This document shows positions 10,347 through 25,617 of a DNA stretch of 64,000 nt, piece by piece. The notes under the pieces are model-generated. The model ran no database searches. It saw only the letters and a program-made list of their open reading frames with translations, and was not told where the DNA came from. The DNA lies in the NCBI RefSeq assembly GCF_018139145.2, contig NC_059481.1:4514368-4578367 (forward strand). The letters are read 5' to 3'. The first letter of the stretch is position 1. Every line of letters starts with the position of its first letter. A program made the translations under genes and the position numbers. The stretch is from Gymnogyps californianus. Lineage: Eukaryota; Chordata; Aves; Accipitriformes; Cathartidae.

Positions 10347-13300
10347 GTAAGCCTGTCTCCTCCTGACCCCAGAAGCCCTGTGCACTATTTCTGGTGTTAC
10401 CTCTGGTCTGTGCTGTCTGACTCCATTTACTGTGCATCTGGTGACTTTTTAATAAGAGGTATTGTTCCTATCCACATTTGTATGTAGATCAGGGAGGCTG
10501 CATGTGGCAGAGGGAAAAAAAGGTATATATTTAACAGTGTTCAGTTGAGAACTGAAGAGGACTCAGAGGCATTTGTTTTACCTCTCTCTCTTCCGTATGG
10601 TCACTCTGTGAATTGGCTGACGTTCTCCGTATTTTTCACTTAAATGTCTACTCTGTCTTGGCATAAACCTCAGACTTTATCAACTTCAGTGCTCAAGTGG
10701 TGCGTAGTATGTTATTTTCAGCATGCTTGTTTCAGAGGAGTTAAAAGCAGTGGTGGGCCAGATACACCTTACTGTTGGGCAGGGGTGGCAGGGCACCATC
10801 ACCTGGGGATAATCATGAGCCTGATGAAGTGATATTACAGAAGGCCTCATCTAGCTGGGGCAGGAAGAACCGGAGTACTTATGGGGGATGGCCAGAGCTG
10901 TGCCCCAGCTGGGGTGACCAGGTGTGTTGCTGAGGCTCAGGGGCAGAAGGCCAGTCTGGAGGCAGATCTCGTGATGAGCTGAGAACATGAAGGTTTCAGA
11001 TGGGCAAGAAGTCATGGCCCTCATCAAAGTGAGTGACTTTGCTGAGGGAAGGGTGGTTTGAGGAAAAGCCGTGGGGAGCCCTGATGGGGTGGAGAATGGG
11101 CTTTGGCTGTGTGACAAGATGGGAAGGAATGGCTGACCTGATTGTGAGTCTGGGGGTGGTGGTTTCACAGGAAGCCTGTGACTGTGTCCTATGCACAGCA
11201 TACCCCATGTCAGAAACATGAGGCCTAATAGCATGGACCTTTGGCTCTACCTGCAGCTCTGCATGCCAGAGGCTTAGCTTCTCAGGTTCCCGCTCACAGT
11301 GTCATTGCTGGTGTAGTTTGCTGTTATTTTTGAGCGGTTAGGTGAAGAGACTGTCACTGAGTATTAGCTTTTTATAGCAGTTTGCTACAATGTGTGACCA
11401 TCAGTCTCAGAGGTGTAACATTTTCCTATCCTACTTGGAACTGTGCTCAGTCACAGGCCTTTTTACGGTGGGAGGTATCTGCTCAACAAAATCAGGTAAG
11501 AAAAATTGTGTCACATCAATAGTTCCTAAAATACTTTTTTTCCTGAGGATGAGCCTCATGAGCTACATACAATGCTTTGTTAAAAATGATTGTTTGAGGT
11601 ATCTTGTAGTAGTGTGTGTAAATTGTCTTAATATAACAATTATTTGGAAAAAAAGCTTTTAAGTAATTCAGCTGCCTTTTAAATCTTTTTACGCTATCTA
11701 CCTAAAATATGTTGTAATGTATTGGTATGAAATTTGAATTTCATTAGATTTATTGTTTTGAAACATGGGAAAGCCTTTCTAATATTTAGCTTAAAGCCTC
11801 TCATTCAGTTGACAAAGGATAGGAAATGCTAAATTAAGTTTAGTCCTAGTCATGCAATTCAAGTAACAGAAAACAATGTAAAGATGGAGTTTTGGTCTCA
11901 GTGCTGAGCCTTAGTCTTGTCTCAGCTCCTGCTGGGCCTTTAAAAGCTGCAGCACACGAAGTTAAGTCCTCAAAAGTCTGCAACAAGCGAAGTCTGATTT
12001 TGAAATGTGAATGGCTCAAAGCCCATGATCATGAAAAGTGTGGAATATGTAATGCTACTCTGTCATCTAGAATACTCCATTTCCCCACATCTACACCTGG
12101 ATCAAAGGAAGAAGAAAGGCTTTTCTCAGTCTGGCACAGGAGCACTCTGTAAGCTAGTGGTAGTAGAAGTCAATATTTAAATATGCAGTGTCCCCTGCAC
12201 AGCATGTGTCTGTGCCTGTATTTACACTGTTATGAGGCAAATCAATGAATTAGAGACTTCAGATCCTTTCTTGGTGTTTGGTTATTCTGCCGGGAAGAAA
12301 TCCTACAGGAGTCTGTAGAACATCTAGAAAGATATAAAGCAGGCAGATGTGTAACTGGAGTAGATCCAAAGCCAGTTACTTGGGGCAGATCACTTACCAA
12401 CAATGGTCTGTCATGCCAGGGTCCAGAAGCAGACCCTGCTATTTAACAGACTTGCAACTGGGGCCCAGGGATGTGCTGTTATGCAAATACTGGCCTAAAT
12501 TTATTTATGATTCATTTTTTATCTTATCTAAAGACTGAATTCATAGAGCTATTCCATATGACATGCATGATGTTGGAAGAGAGATATTATACAGGGGAAC
12601 ATATGATTTTCTGAAGTTATTCATGCAAAATCACTATAATTACATTGTAAATGGGACCATGGTAAATGAAATGATTGATCAGTTAGAGCAAGCTGTATAA
12701 AATGACTTGGATCTCTAGTTTTGGGCTTTCTAGAGCATGTAAGGCAATTTATGATTTTCTTGTCAAGTATATCCTGGTGTTACTTACGGAGAGATAAGAA
12801 TAGTCATGCACGTGGAGCTACAAGTACCTTGGCTTTTGCCATGGTTGATAGATACAGCTTTTTTCAGACCACAGTCAGAGGAACCTGGGTAATGCTGCTT
12901 ACAGGAGGGAGATCTGTGTTTTCTGCATGCAGAGATGTCTCATAGTTGCATGCAGTGAGGTTGAACCAGATCTGTCCCTTCAGCTTCTGCTCTCTGGAGC
13001 AGTAACTGCTTGTTTCCTTCCTGTAGTTTCTCCTCCTAGTTAGCTGATATCTACATTGCAGAACTGATTTCCTGGGTCTCAATGCTCGGAATCAGTTGAT
13101 GTAATTTTCTTTTGCTTTCAAAGCTGAGGCCGTTTAGCCTGCAATGGTATGTGCTTTCAATGCATTTTAAGCTAAAATAGATAAATTGTTCCTGTGTGGC
13201 TTGTGGCTAGCAGTGTTCTCACCTTTTCACAGCTGAGAGCCCTAATCACTGGGGTAGAGAACAATGCTCCCTCTCTTTGTTCTGAGCAACCTCTAAGTCC

Positions 13301-14161
13301 CATATGCAACATAGAAGCAGCAGCACCTCTTGTAGCTGTGTTGAATGAAAGACTTGACCTTCCCCACAGGAGTAGGTTGGGGCCTGATTCTAGGGGACAG
13401 TTCAGGGCTGCCTCCAAACAGAGGTAGACACTTTCCCACAGTCCAGTACAGCACTGAAGGAAAGGAGCCTTGAAGAATAGTTAGGTTTCAGATATGCTTT
13501 TTTTCCTCAACCTCTCCTTGTGTCTTTCTGGGGTAATTCTGCATTCATTGCACTGCTTCTAGGAATGCCTAACTTCAGGTAATATAGAGAGAGTATAGGT
13601 GCTTTCTGCCAGCTCCACTAGCTCCAGGTGGAAGGTGGGAGTCTAAGTGCCTACTAGATAATGACTGAAGGGCTTACCCAGCCCTAATCATCCTTCTTCT
13701 GTTTTTGTGGCAAAGCAGAGACTTATGGCCAGTCTAAATGCCACGCTACAGCCTGTTCTTTTTAACCACTGAACTTTGTTGCTAGGAGGATTTGTCTTTG
13801 CCCTTTAGCAGAGGAGAGAATGATTGGGAGGAAGGAGTTTGCTTTCCTTCATGCTTGCTGATTCTTGGTATAAACTGTTAATGTAAAAGTGATCTGAGAG
13901 CTTCAGTTGACAGCTTCTGCCATGGTAGCCTCATTTCAGTCTGGAGCCCTCTTAGGAAAGTGTTGTCAGCTAGAATCCTCTTTTAATCTTTGCTTTTTCT
14001 CTTTGGCTAGTAAGTGTGACCTTCTTTACAAGTCACAGCATTTGAAGGGCGGGGGGGGTGCAGTAATAATTTATCGTTATCCTGTGAGTCATCTAGGACT
14101 CATTAAGAATTATGGAAATTTTTTTTCTGTCACATTTAGAATGATTTGAAACCCATGACAA

Positions 14162-14227
14162 GGTGCTGAAAAGCAGTTGGAAAGCTTTTTTTTTTTTTTT
14201 TTTTTTTTTCAATGGTGCTGAAAAGCA
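14162..14227. repeat. T24 tract flanked by a perfect 14 bp direct repeat
   Basis: GGTGCTGAAAAGCA occurs at 14162-14175 and again at 14214-14227. Between them lie GTTGGAAAGC, a run of 24 T (14186-14209) and CAAT. The layout resembles a target-site duplication around a poly(A) insert read from the other strand, or a small local duplication with later T expansion. Confidence 0.85.
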
Positions 14228-16185
14228 TTCAGTGTCTTCCAGGAATGACACCTCCAGCTGTTTAGCTTAACCTGGTGTAGTAGGTCACTGCACTTAGTAC
14301 CTAAGATATTCTAGTTCAAAAACTACACCTTCATCTTCAACCACACTACAGGGACTGCAAGATTATTCTGAAGTGTCTGTTTCATGGGTTTTTAATGCAC
14401 TTCGGAGGGTGGGCAGTTTGTTGGATATGCTAATTAAGTAATTGTAGAATTGCACCAAGGGTTTTGAACATTAGCCCATCTCAAAGTTGCTGTTTGTTTT
14501 AGTGGAAGAGTTCTCACAGCCTCCCAAACATGGGTGGGATGCACCTGAGGTGACACAGACTGCATACCACGGCACAGACTAAGTGCTGGAGATAGCTTTA
14601 TCAACAAGATCCCTATGTTCATAAGGAAAATCTGCCAGCTTACACTTTTCATAAAATAGTGTGGAAAAAAGTGATGCAGTTTTCATGCAAATGAAAAGTT
14701 TGTTTTTGCAGCATAAGTGCCAAGGAGACAGAAAATGTAAGTTCAATGGATATGTTCTACTTAGGAATATATTACTACAGGATGGCTTGGGGCAGATGGG
14801 ACAGGGGAGGCAGGGCCTGAATCAGTTGAGAAACAGCAGTGACCTTCTGTAAGAATATCTGGAAGGAAAAGACCTCTGAACAAAATCTCTAGGGAACAGG
14901 ATGAAGATAAACATGCTAGTACACTTCTTTAAATTATCAAACGGAATATGTTTTCAAGACCATGTGGGTTCCTTTCTTACTGTCTTGCTTTCAAAGTTCT
15001 TGCTCTCTTCTTCCCACAGCAGCTTTCTTGCCTTGTTCTCCCCACCCCAAACTGTACATCCACTCAGATTTTTCATTTCAAGGAGCACTGGCTGTTTATT
15101 TCTTTAAAAAGTCACACTGGGAGAATTCCAGATGTTCATTCTCTTGTTTTGAAAAGCTTTTCCAGAGGCTCCAGACTGTTACAAATGTGACTGAGAATTT
15201 TTTTTCCATTAATGATGATGAATGTAACGTTTATTCTGTTTAATGGCTTTGGCTCCACTGAGTGAAGCCAATACTAATGGACTGTTCAGATGGGTTCCGC
15301 TTTTGAGAAGTTCAGGTAACAGAAACTTACATGGGCAAGAAACATGGGGCAATACAGGCTGTTTCACCACTGTATGTCATGCCTAGCCTGCCTGTCTTGG
15401 TTTAGAACTGTCTGTGCAAATAATTTATGTCCTATGTTAAAGGTAGACCGAGCAGGGTGTACTCACACCACTGAATCTATTTGCTGCTAGAAAACTATCC
15501 TAATAAAAAAAGAGGGCAATAAAAGTCTCTTCTGACAACTTCAACGTGAAATCAAAACAAAACAATACCTGAATGTGACAAAAATAGCAATGCTGCCTGC
15601 AAGTCTGGAGCATGACTTTCAGTGCCTTTTGGACAGGTAATGCATGCTCTTCATGACAGAATCTGCAGTGGAAGTCTGTCATGCCTGAGCTTCAAGCAAT
15701 TTGTGTAATTAACATTAATTAAAATACTTACGACCTGCTGTGATCTGAAGTGTCTGTCTCTCCCTTTGGCAGCTGCTGTTACTGCTCATGTATAAGGGGA
15801 TGCTTGATCTTTAATAAACTTTGCAGTGCGTGATCTGCAGGAACTTGGAAAGACCCTGGGCAGAAGTGTTCATTTGGGAGACACAGATCACCAGTGCAGC
15901 CCCAGCAGGTGAATTTTAGAGAGGAAGACAACTGACCTGTCCTTGACAGTGTTTTTGCTGACATTGAAGCTTCTTAGAAAACATGCTTAAAATCAGAGGG
16001 CAGAGTTCTGGGGGTTGCTGATGGTTGTTCAGGAGTTGCTATATGTATCTCAGGTAAGTGGTTCATTGCATACAGCTGAAGCAACTTTATGCCTTTGGTT
16101 TGAGTGGTGCTCATTAGGGAGGCAGCTTTCTTTGCCCCCTAAAAGGATATATAATGGACAGTACATTTAAGGGGAAGCAGCTGAC

Positions 16186-16221
16186 AAGGTATTACATATC
16201 TGCAAGGTATTATTTATCTGC
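16186..16221. repeat. two-copy 18 bp tandem repeat
   Basis: The unit at 16186-16203 (AAGGTATTACATATCTGC) is followed directly by 16204-16221, which differs by two bases. A truncated third start (AAG) follows. It is a minor local duplication. Confidence 0.8.
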
Positions 16222-19200
16222 AAGTGGCCTCTTCTGAGGCTGTGGTGGATGTAATGATTCCTTCTGCTCCTGTCGCCACTTCTGCAAAATGTCTCCTGGA
16301 AGTAACACACTGAGTGATAAAACTCTTATCACTCCAAATGGCACTGTCCTCTGACAGGAGGCCTCCAGCTATGGGGCTTTCAGTTCAACCAGATAACAGG
16401 ACTGACTGTCTTTGAGGGAATCCTTCAGGCTCCAGAAGAGTGGCTAAAGGCAGATACTTGCTGAACAGTCCCCAGCAGGGTTTGGGCTATGTTCCTGACT
16501 CTGCAAGCTCAGAGAAAGCTGCACCCAGATATCAGGGAACATCTGTGAAAAGAATTACATTCTCTTCCACTCCCTAGTGGAAGAATCAGTGAAAAACCCT
16601 CCTCTGAGGCTGTGGCAAACAAACTTTCCTCAAGAAAAAGTTGTGTTATATGGGACCAAAAAGCACCTCCATAAACAGGTAGTCTAATATCTTTGTTCAT
16701 GTCTCCTACTTAAAGCATAAAATGAGCTCAGTGAGGCTTTCCTGGAAAGCTGATAGAACGCATGGCCCTAAATGACTGTAAATCAATCTGATTCCATTTC
16801 ACTCCACTGCTCATGAGTAATACAGATGGTACCAACTCAAGTAAATACATCTCACATGGCAATGCTTGTCATGCTATGTCTTATACGTGTACTAAAACCT
16901 GATAGTGGATTGTAAGAGGTGCTTTCCCTATTGAATCTCAGCATCTGAGTTTAAGAGTGGTAAAGCAGTTAACAAATTTTTAATTTTGTTATTTTTGTTG
17001 GGGAGTTTAATTAAGCAATTGTATAGTAAGTATTATTAAGAGGTAGCTAAAATGTTCTTTCTCTTGGCCTTGTGTAGTATCAGTGTCTTTCTCAGACTAC
17101 TTTGAAACTAATTAAGCCTACCCAAGATGATGTGCAGTAATTAAGAAAAATGTATCTAGGCTTGGGGCCATAACATGCCAAATGACAGAAGACATGCAGT
17201 ATATAGTCATTCTGGGACTGTGCTGAGGAGAGAGCACCTGATCAAAATAAGTTAAGATTGACAAAAATAACTGCTTTCTACAGTAAACACTCTCTACAGT
17301 AAAACTCAGGTCCAGGGAAGGCAGGCATTCTGATGTGACTGTATCCAGTATTCTGGTTGTGGATAGGGAGTCATTTCTGACCTGAGAAGTATGTGAGAAT
17401 CAGAAGTGATTTCTTCTGATTTAAATGCAATTTCTTATAAAAGATGATGAGTGTGGTCATATAGGAAAGGTCTGAGTAAGTGATTAGTGGGAATGAAAAA
17501 AATACTGGTGTGATAAAAAAAAAAAATCTGTCTCACTAGAAAATAAGACTGGATCTCAAAGCCTTTGATTATAAAAAACAACAAACCTAGTTTGATATTG
17601 GGATGCGGTAAGGCCTAGTTCATTTAGACATGATTGTGAAACCCTCTTTAGAAATACACTATGAATTTCAGTTTTAGAAAGCGTATTCTAGTAGTTTCTT
17701 TGGTAGTGAAAAGGCTTGGCTTCTGATGTGATAAAATTATAAACTTGGTAGATTCTGCATTCTTTACAATTGTTTTCTCTGTACTTAGAAACACTAAACA
17801 GGACTGTAAAGCAACAAGCCAAGACTCTTGAGGTAATTGTTAAGTGAATGCTGGCCAGCCAGCATGATGGGAATGTGTCTTTGATATTTCTGAATTTGAA
17901 TGGGCTTTCAACTTATTGGAACAGGTTTGTTTGGTTTTTTTGTTTTGTTTCTGATAAATGTGGATAATGCTAGAATTAACAGCAGGGTACAAGGCAGAAA
18001 ACCCTGAGGTGGTTAACTGTGTACAGCTGAAATCAATGTCCTAGCTTTATGTTGCTGGGGTGGTTATTTTGTTTTAGGTTTGCATTGCCTACAGTATACT
18101 TTGTATCACTCAGATGAGAGGGTGCTAAGTACTTTTTGTAACTTGGGTTCATACAACAAATGTCAGCAAATAAATGGAGAATTAACTGTTGACTACCATA
18201 TACACCTTGACACAGTTGCTTTCTTTGTGCAAAATGGGCGTGCTTCTAGACTAGAATTCTCTCTTTGTGCTGATAGTTTTACAGCCGTGCAGCACGCACT
18301 TTACACATTTTTAAAGGACTGCATAAAAATTCAGTCAGTGGGAAATTGAGTCAGTGGCCCGACTCTTAGGTGCATGAGCATCTACATGATGTGCTTTCAC
18401 AACTAGCTTCCCTAGCTGGGAAATTAAGTCTGTTACAGATCAGCATACCGAAGAAGGATAATGGTCTGACTCAGACTTATTAAAAGGTTGTTTGTTATCA
18501 GAGGCTTCATATTAGTACAACTCAGTGTATTTGGATATAGTAATAGTCTTCACCTGTAAGATGTGTATCTTCTTAGTGGTCTACTCGCTTACACTTGTGT
18601 ACTTGTAATGCGTGACAAAAAAAGTGTGTGTTAGCCTTATATTATGCACAATATTAGAAAAGGTCTTCATTGTGAATTGGTCATGCCTATCATAAGTGAG
18701 TTCTAATTTCCTCAGGGTGTCCAGTTGAGAAGGTATTTGTTTGGGACACTTGTTTCTGAATTCTTAAAATAATTTGTACTGTAGTGGTTGCTAACATCAG
18801 AAGAAACTCTTCTAAAATTTCAAGCCTTTTATCTGCTTGGGAACCAAAATGTGTCAATTGCTTAGTTTGAAGGAAAAAAATAGTGAAAATAAGATTAGGA
18901 GCAATTAGGTGTCTCATACTGTGTATGCACACATGCTCATTTTGTTACAGTGAATGTTAAATTACCTGTTTCTCAAGTGTGACATTGGATTCATGCTTCT
19001 GCATAGTCTCTGGACAAAACACATATTCAACTTGCTCTAATTCTTCAGAATATAGAGTAAAACTTCTCCAGAAGAAATGGAAACTCTGTTTTGAAATTGA
19101 GCAAAATGAACTTCCAGCATTCTTATGGGAAGCTTAGAATCAGTTGAAAAGCCAGTTTTCCATACTGAATCAACATTAATGTTCATTTAATATCAACTTA

Positions 19201-22200
19201 AGATGTTCTATTTGGTAACAAAGGAAAACTAAGAATGTTTATATGCTCTTTCAAACAGTTTTTTTTTTTTCCCCCCCCTGGCCTTTTATACATTTTTGTG
19301 TTTGTAACAGCGTTGCTTATCAACTCCCTAGAGAACCAGGGAACAAAAGATTACATAAAAGTTTTCTTTAAAAAGTTTATGAAAACGCCAAATTTGCAAA
19401 AATTAGAAAATTATGAAGTTACAAAATATTACGTACTTTTCAAATCAATTTTTGTTATGCAGCTGCTTTTTAATCAAGCTTCCATTAATGTTTATGTACA
19501 ATAGACTTATCCTGTACCTAAGAGCTAGGTACAACTATTGCCAGCCAAAAGAAAGGTCATGTTAATATCTTAGTATCATTCTAACTGCATGAAGTAAAGG
19601 TTTTCTCTCCTTACCAATTTCTCTTTCTAATGACTACTGGAACTTTCATATGCTCTGTTGAAATAGTCTGTTACTGAAACTGTTCTTAGGCACTATAGAT
19701 CATGCCAGATATGTGGTTTGCACCCGATTGCATGCTAATTCTTAAGTACTTTGGAAGTGACACACCATTTACTTTTGATTTTTGTTGAGTAAAAATGTAA
19801 ATAGGACTGTGATTTTTAAGGGCAGTTACTTCAGACAGAGTATGTGTACAGCTACAAAATGTTAGTCAAGATCTCTTTTGATCCAAATGCTAAAGATCAG
19901 TGGAACAGAGACATAACATAACAAAAATGTGTCTGGTCTTCCAATGTCTTAGCTAATTAAAATATAAAAGAACCTAGCAAATTTGTTATAGTATTCTATT
20001 TAAAATCTCATACAATGACTGTAACTGTGGTATCTGAGCACCTTCTAGTCATGGACAGCTTTCATAATGGTGTGAAATATCCTCTAAGGATTAGCAAGAA
20101 ACTGATCAACTTGACTTTTTTTGTCACCTAGGTTCTTGCTTAGAAAAATCACTGATGTTCATGAGAAGACTTACGTTCATGCTTATTTTTAAGTATAGGC
20201 TTAAAATCTTTTTAACTTCTTACTGAACTGTAACTTCAGGAGAAGTTAAGCATCTGATCACTTCATAGCCAAGATACAGAATTCACTGCTGTGGAAAGCT
20301 GCTGGTAATTTGCTAGGTGTTATTTTTGTTCTCTGATTCAGTATCCTAAAATATTAAGTGACATTGTATGTTTGGAGGTGCCCCATCTTTGAAACAATAT
20401 AAAGCTGCGGTCCAGATGCCCTATAGCTATTTTGTAAGGATAGCTGTTGGCTGTGGTAGGCTGGCCAGTTTCCCATTTCAGTAATTGCTTTTGGCATGCC
20501 TGAGATGTGCCCTGCTGCTTCAATGGGATGCCATGTCTTTCTTTTGTGTCCTGCCCTATATTGTCCTGTAGTCATGCTCCCATGTCACATTTGTATATGA
20601 AACTATTGTGCAGCGCAGCCTGATTCCTCATGCTGTAAAACCCATTATTTTCAGATAGAGAAGAACATTTAGAATTGAATTAAAAGCCTGACCTTGAGCT
20701 CTCTGAAGGATGGGATCATGCATCTATTCCAGATGCTCTTCTAAAGGATCTTTGACCTATGCTGCTCTGTCTCTCCATTTAGATCTAAGCATCCCTGACC
20801 TTCTTTCCAAAGCCTGAAAATCTTTCTCAGCAGCCTGCTTCAAGGGAAGAGCCCCTGTCTGTGCTCTTTCCGTTGCTGTAGACTTTCCATCTGTCTTGCC
20901 TCAATTTAGGCATGGCTGTTCATTCTAGGGCATGTTAGAGCAGCCAGGAATGGAATGAGCACTGGTTTGAAGCTTCAAATGTCCCACATCGGTGCCTGGA
21001 GAGATGGACAGGCAGGTACCATCCCTCCTGCCCTCCCTGTTATTTCACTATTCTTTTACCTTATTGTCTCCCGGTTCCTTGTGCATGATGGCCTAATCTG
21101 TTCTCCAGTGCTCAACTCTGGCACGGCTTCATCCCAGTAATTCCCTAGTAGGGGATGGAACCATAAAATAAACCCAAAGGGCTGAGTGAGTGCAAGGGCA
21201 TGTCCTGGCAGAGGGGTGCTGGAGAGCATCACTAGCAGTCCCCACTGTGTCACTGTTTCTGCCTCAAGACTTACCAATAATGAAAAACCAGTAATCAGAT
21301 AACACTCTGGGTTGAAGTATGTATTATGTCAGGGAGCTTCCTCTTTGCCCAGGCCACTGTGACTGTATTTCTGCTTTTAGACAGGCATGGCGTAGGTGAT
21401 CACTATTTCTTTCACTATTCATGCTGGTGTATTTATAAAAATTGGTCAGTGTTGCAGTATCATGTGTTACATGTTTCCTCTTTATACCTTGTCCTTTGAA
21501 ATCTGGAGGCAAGATCCAGGAATGTTTCTTCAGGTTACCATCTCTTTCAAGTTACGTTCTCCCTTTTTATTAATGCTTTAAAGTCATAGATATGAATCTT
21601 TGTGAGGCAGTGGCTGTAGGCTTGTGATTTGTTACTGTGCAGCCATGTCTGCAGTGATGGTGCTGACATCTAGCAGCAGTAGCAATGTAAGAATAGTCTG
21701 AGCAGGATTTTCTTCTGTTGGTGACAGCATTCTCAATCCGTATGTCCCAAATCACCTTTCTGCAAAACTGCTGCTGCAAATAGTACTTCTGCATTACCTT
21801 CCTGTAGTGTTGATTCCTAGTTTTCACAGTAGCATTTCAGCTTTTGTTTCAAGGAGGACACCCTTACATGAAGTGTGCAAACATGATTGAAAGTGTTGTC
21901 CGTATTGCTTTAACTGCCTTGCTGCTTTCGGTTTAGTTGGATCATGACTGTTGCATCCCTTCTAAACTGTGACTGAGGTAAATGACTACTTTTTTTTTTA
22001 TTATTATTTTCAGTCATGAACTTTAAAAATCATTCTTCCAGCAGCACATGAGCAGTAATATTAATTTGTACTGTTTTACTCAACTGCTGCATGAAAGGGT
22101 GACATCAGCTTTGACTTTAATTCCTTTGGTCCTTGGTGTATGTTTCTTAAGACAACTGTTACATAGAAGATAGAGCTAAGGACATTTCTTGGAGTGGCAT

Positions 22201-25200
22201 CTCCAAGTGTTAAAATAGTGTGCTCTCTGTTCCGTACAGTTATACATCCTACAGAAGGCTTGTGAATGAAGGTGGGCAGGTTATACTTCACGCATTGAAA
22301 ATATTGCAGACAAAATAAAATACCAAGCTAACTCCATCTTCTCTGTTGTACCCAGTTGATGCTGGAGCCTCTCCTCTGCTTGAGGCTAACATTAACTAGC
22401 ATTAAATTGGGACGTTGCATTTTCAAGCAGCCGGATCACAGAGCGTTCCACTAGACTTCCTCTGTGCTGGGCCTAAACAACAGATGTCCCCCCACCAGTG
22501 AAAGGTAGTGTCTGCTAGACTGAGCAGGGGCCAACTGGAATAAAGTGTATTTGCAGGCTGGCTGGCCTTGCAGTGCAGGACAGATGAGCTGGTTCAGATG
22601 TTGATGGATACGAGAGGAAATTGGACAATGTACTTAAAAAGGGGAGAAAGGGTTGTGGGTGAGGGAAGCAGGGCAATGACACTGAGGAGAAGCTGGGAGA
22701 GGTGGGGAAGGGTCACTGTATTGCATAGTGGGGGGAGCAAAGTTTAGGGAGGTGCAGGTGGTGGCAGTGGGTGTGGGCTCATCTGCTGTCCTGAGGCATG
22801 TTCCTGGTTGGTAACTTCTAATACAATAGGAATTTTTATTTCTATGACACCCCATAGCAACAGAAAAGAGACGTCTACTGTCATTCCCATGTCACCATGC
22901 TGAAACTAACATTCCTGGTACTTGTCTTGTTAGTATGTTTAATTGTGTAGCTTGGACATTGATCCTAGCACCAGTACTCAACACTGCATAGCCTCTCTCT
23001 GAAATATGAATCTGAGAGCATGACCAAAAAGGATCTTAAACCTCTGCCTCACTTCAAAGGCTGGCACACCAGGTATCTAATTGTACATCAATATGATAAA
23101 CTCTACATGTGATAGCAGAGTATGAATTTACTGAGTGCTTCAGCTGGAAAAGATCACTGACCTAGTGAATTTCTAAGCTCACTCAAAAAATGCTCCTTTC
23201 AGAATTTTTCTGTCCCTTTTGGTGCTTCCTTCACCCTATTAATGTGTCCTTTTCTGTCACTCTGGCTGATCATTTAGAAAAAAAAAGTTTAATCAGTACT
23301 ATATTATTGTGTTGTCTTTGATTTATCTTCTCCATGCTAGAAACTACTCAATAATAATTTCTGTGATTGCTTATGTGCAGCATAAACAGGGCTATATTTT
23401 AAAAATCAAGATAAATCTTCAGAGTAATAAAATGAAGCAACCTAACACAGAAAGCTTTTGTAAAAAGCCCACTTAAAACTGCTGAGTCACAACATAATCT
23501 GAACAAATTAAATTGCCCTGTTAGCTAATTCATTTAGAAGCAAAAAGGAAAATGATAATTTTGAATATTATCCACATTATTGAACCAATTTAGTTTAACT
23601 GAAGGTCATGGATTCTCCCATGCACTTAATCACCTGAATGGATCATTTTTCTTTGTCATTTCCATTGTTTATAGTTGACAACACACTGTGCAAGGGATAG
23701 ATACATCTAAGCTGGGGCAAAACCAGCCTCTGTTGCTACTAAACTGAAAAAGAGTTTAATGACATTTTTAGTGAATACAGTGCTGATTAGTTGAAAGAAA
23801 AAAATCACATATAAATACAGTACTGAATGCAGCTGTTCTATATTTGTGCTACCTCGTTAGTATTTTCAATGGACAAATGACAAGATGTTACGGTTATTTA
23901 TCAATTAATGTTAAAGGATGTTTCAAGGCTGTATTCGACTGTTGCAGCTAATTGTATACCTTTAGTCTATTTTTTTTTTAAGGACTAAAAAGCTTGGAAT
24001 GAGACCAAGTATTGTATAACTTCCCTAAGACCTTATTTAATTATATCTTGGGCAGTTGGGCAATGCTGGACCTTCTTGCAAACTCCAGGGGTTAATTTCT
24101 GTCTTTAATAAAACTTCCTTACTGAAGTTTGGAGGGTGCTGCATAATGTAAAATGTATTCTGTACTTAGTTCATAACATGCTTAATTAAACTATTCACAG
24201 GAATTAGAGGCTGCTCTTTGCTTGGCACGCGGAAATCAAGAATTGATGAGGTTTTTCTAATATTCATTTAAATGAAAGTATTTCAGAAATAGGAGTATGA
24301 AAGAGAGAAATCTGGAAGGTATACAGAGAATTTAAAAGGAGGAGAATTTATTGAAGAATATCATGGTGTATTAGGGAGTGTCTTGTGTTCTCTGTGTGTG
24401 TGTGTCAAAATAATGGTATTCAGGGCTCTGAAATAGGTAGCATAGGTCTGAGGTTTTGTTGAGTTTACTGCAAACTGTCTTCCTCTGGTAGAACTTGGGA
24501 TTTTGTGAATATTTATGTTATATTTATTATAAAAACTTCTTTTTTCAGTCACTGATCAAAACTGCAATTTTAGCCTGCAGAACTAGACTCTTCTAGTCTG
24601 AATGTGAATGACAGTACATCTGGTGACTTAACTGATGTCATACCAGTTTCCTTGAGGGTGAGGGCTTGAAAATACCTAAACATTTCTTCAGGTGATACAG
24701 CTTAAGGGAAACTTCAAAATGGTGTGTTGAACTGTTGGAACACTGGAGGAACCACAGCTTTAAGAGTGACACTTTCTAGGGAAATGTCACCTTGTGGAAA
24801 GTTATGCTGAATATTCCAAGCAAACAGGTTGAAGGGAGAGTTTTGGTTTGTTGCTGAGTTCTTGGAATTTATTAAAAAAAAAAAAATCACATTCCACACC
24901 CGTGAATTGCTTTATGCACAGAATTTTTATTTATTAGCAATTTGTTAACGTTCCAAGTACAGAAATGGTGTCCAGAAAGTTCAGATGAGGATAACTTGCA
25001 TCCCATCCTAAATGTGCAAATTACCCAGAAGATGTATTGATGGACTGTTCCTCAAGACACCAGCTTGGTTAAATAGGATGCCCTTTGCAGCCCTTTCTGT
25101 GCAATGGGCAGAGCTTTCTATTCATCTAGCCAAACATTTCTATATAATGGAACTGCTTTTCATTTCAAAGCAAAACTTTTGTTTATTTTGTGCATTTTTT

Positions 25201-25617
25201 TCTATTAGAAGAATTCGAGGCTTTTGTTAAACAAAAAAAATACAAAACTACTAAAAGTAAGGTGTTGTGTGATAGTTCAGTTCCGCTCTTGGGAAGAGGA
25301 GTGAAAGGTTTTAAATGCTGTTTTCTGTGTGATCATGTAATTAAATTGATTTAGCACTATCTACCTAGAGCTTAAGATAGTACATTTGGTGAAAATTCAA
25401 AAGTAAATGTAGGATGGGGTTTTAACAGAATTCATTGTTGTGTATTGTCTTGCTCTTCTTTTACTTTGCCTTTTTTTTAAATAGTTTTACCAGCTCCTAT
25501 CTGTTTTCATAATTTTCCCTGTGGAATTTTTACTTTCTTTTTTAATTTTTATTATCGTTATGTCTATGTTTATAGCAACATTTAAAACCAAACATCACAC
25601 AAAATTAAGAACCTATT

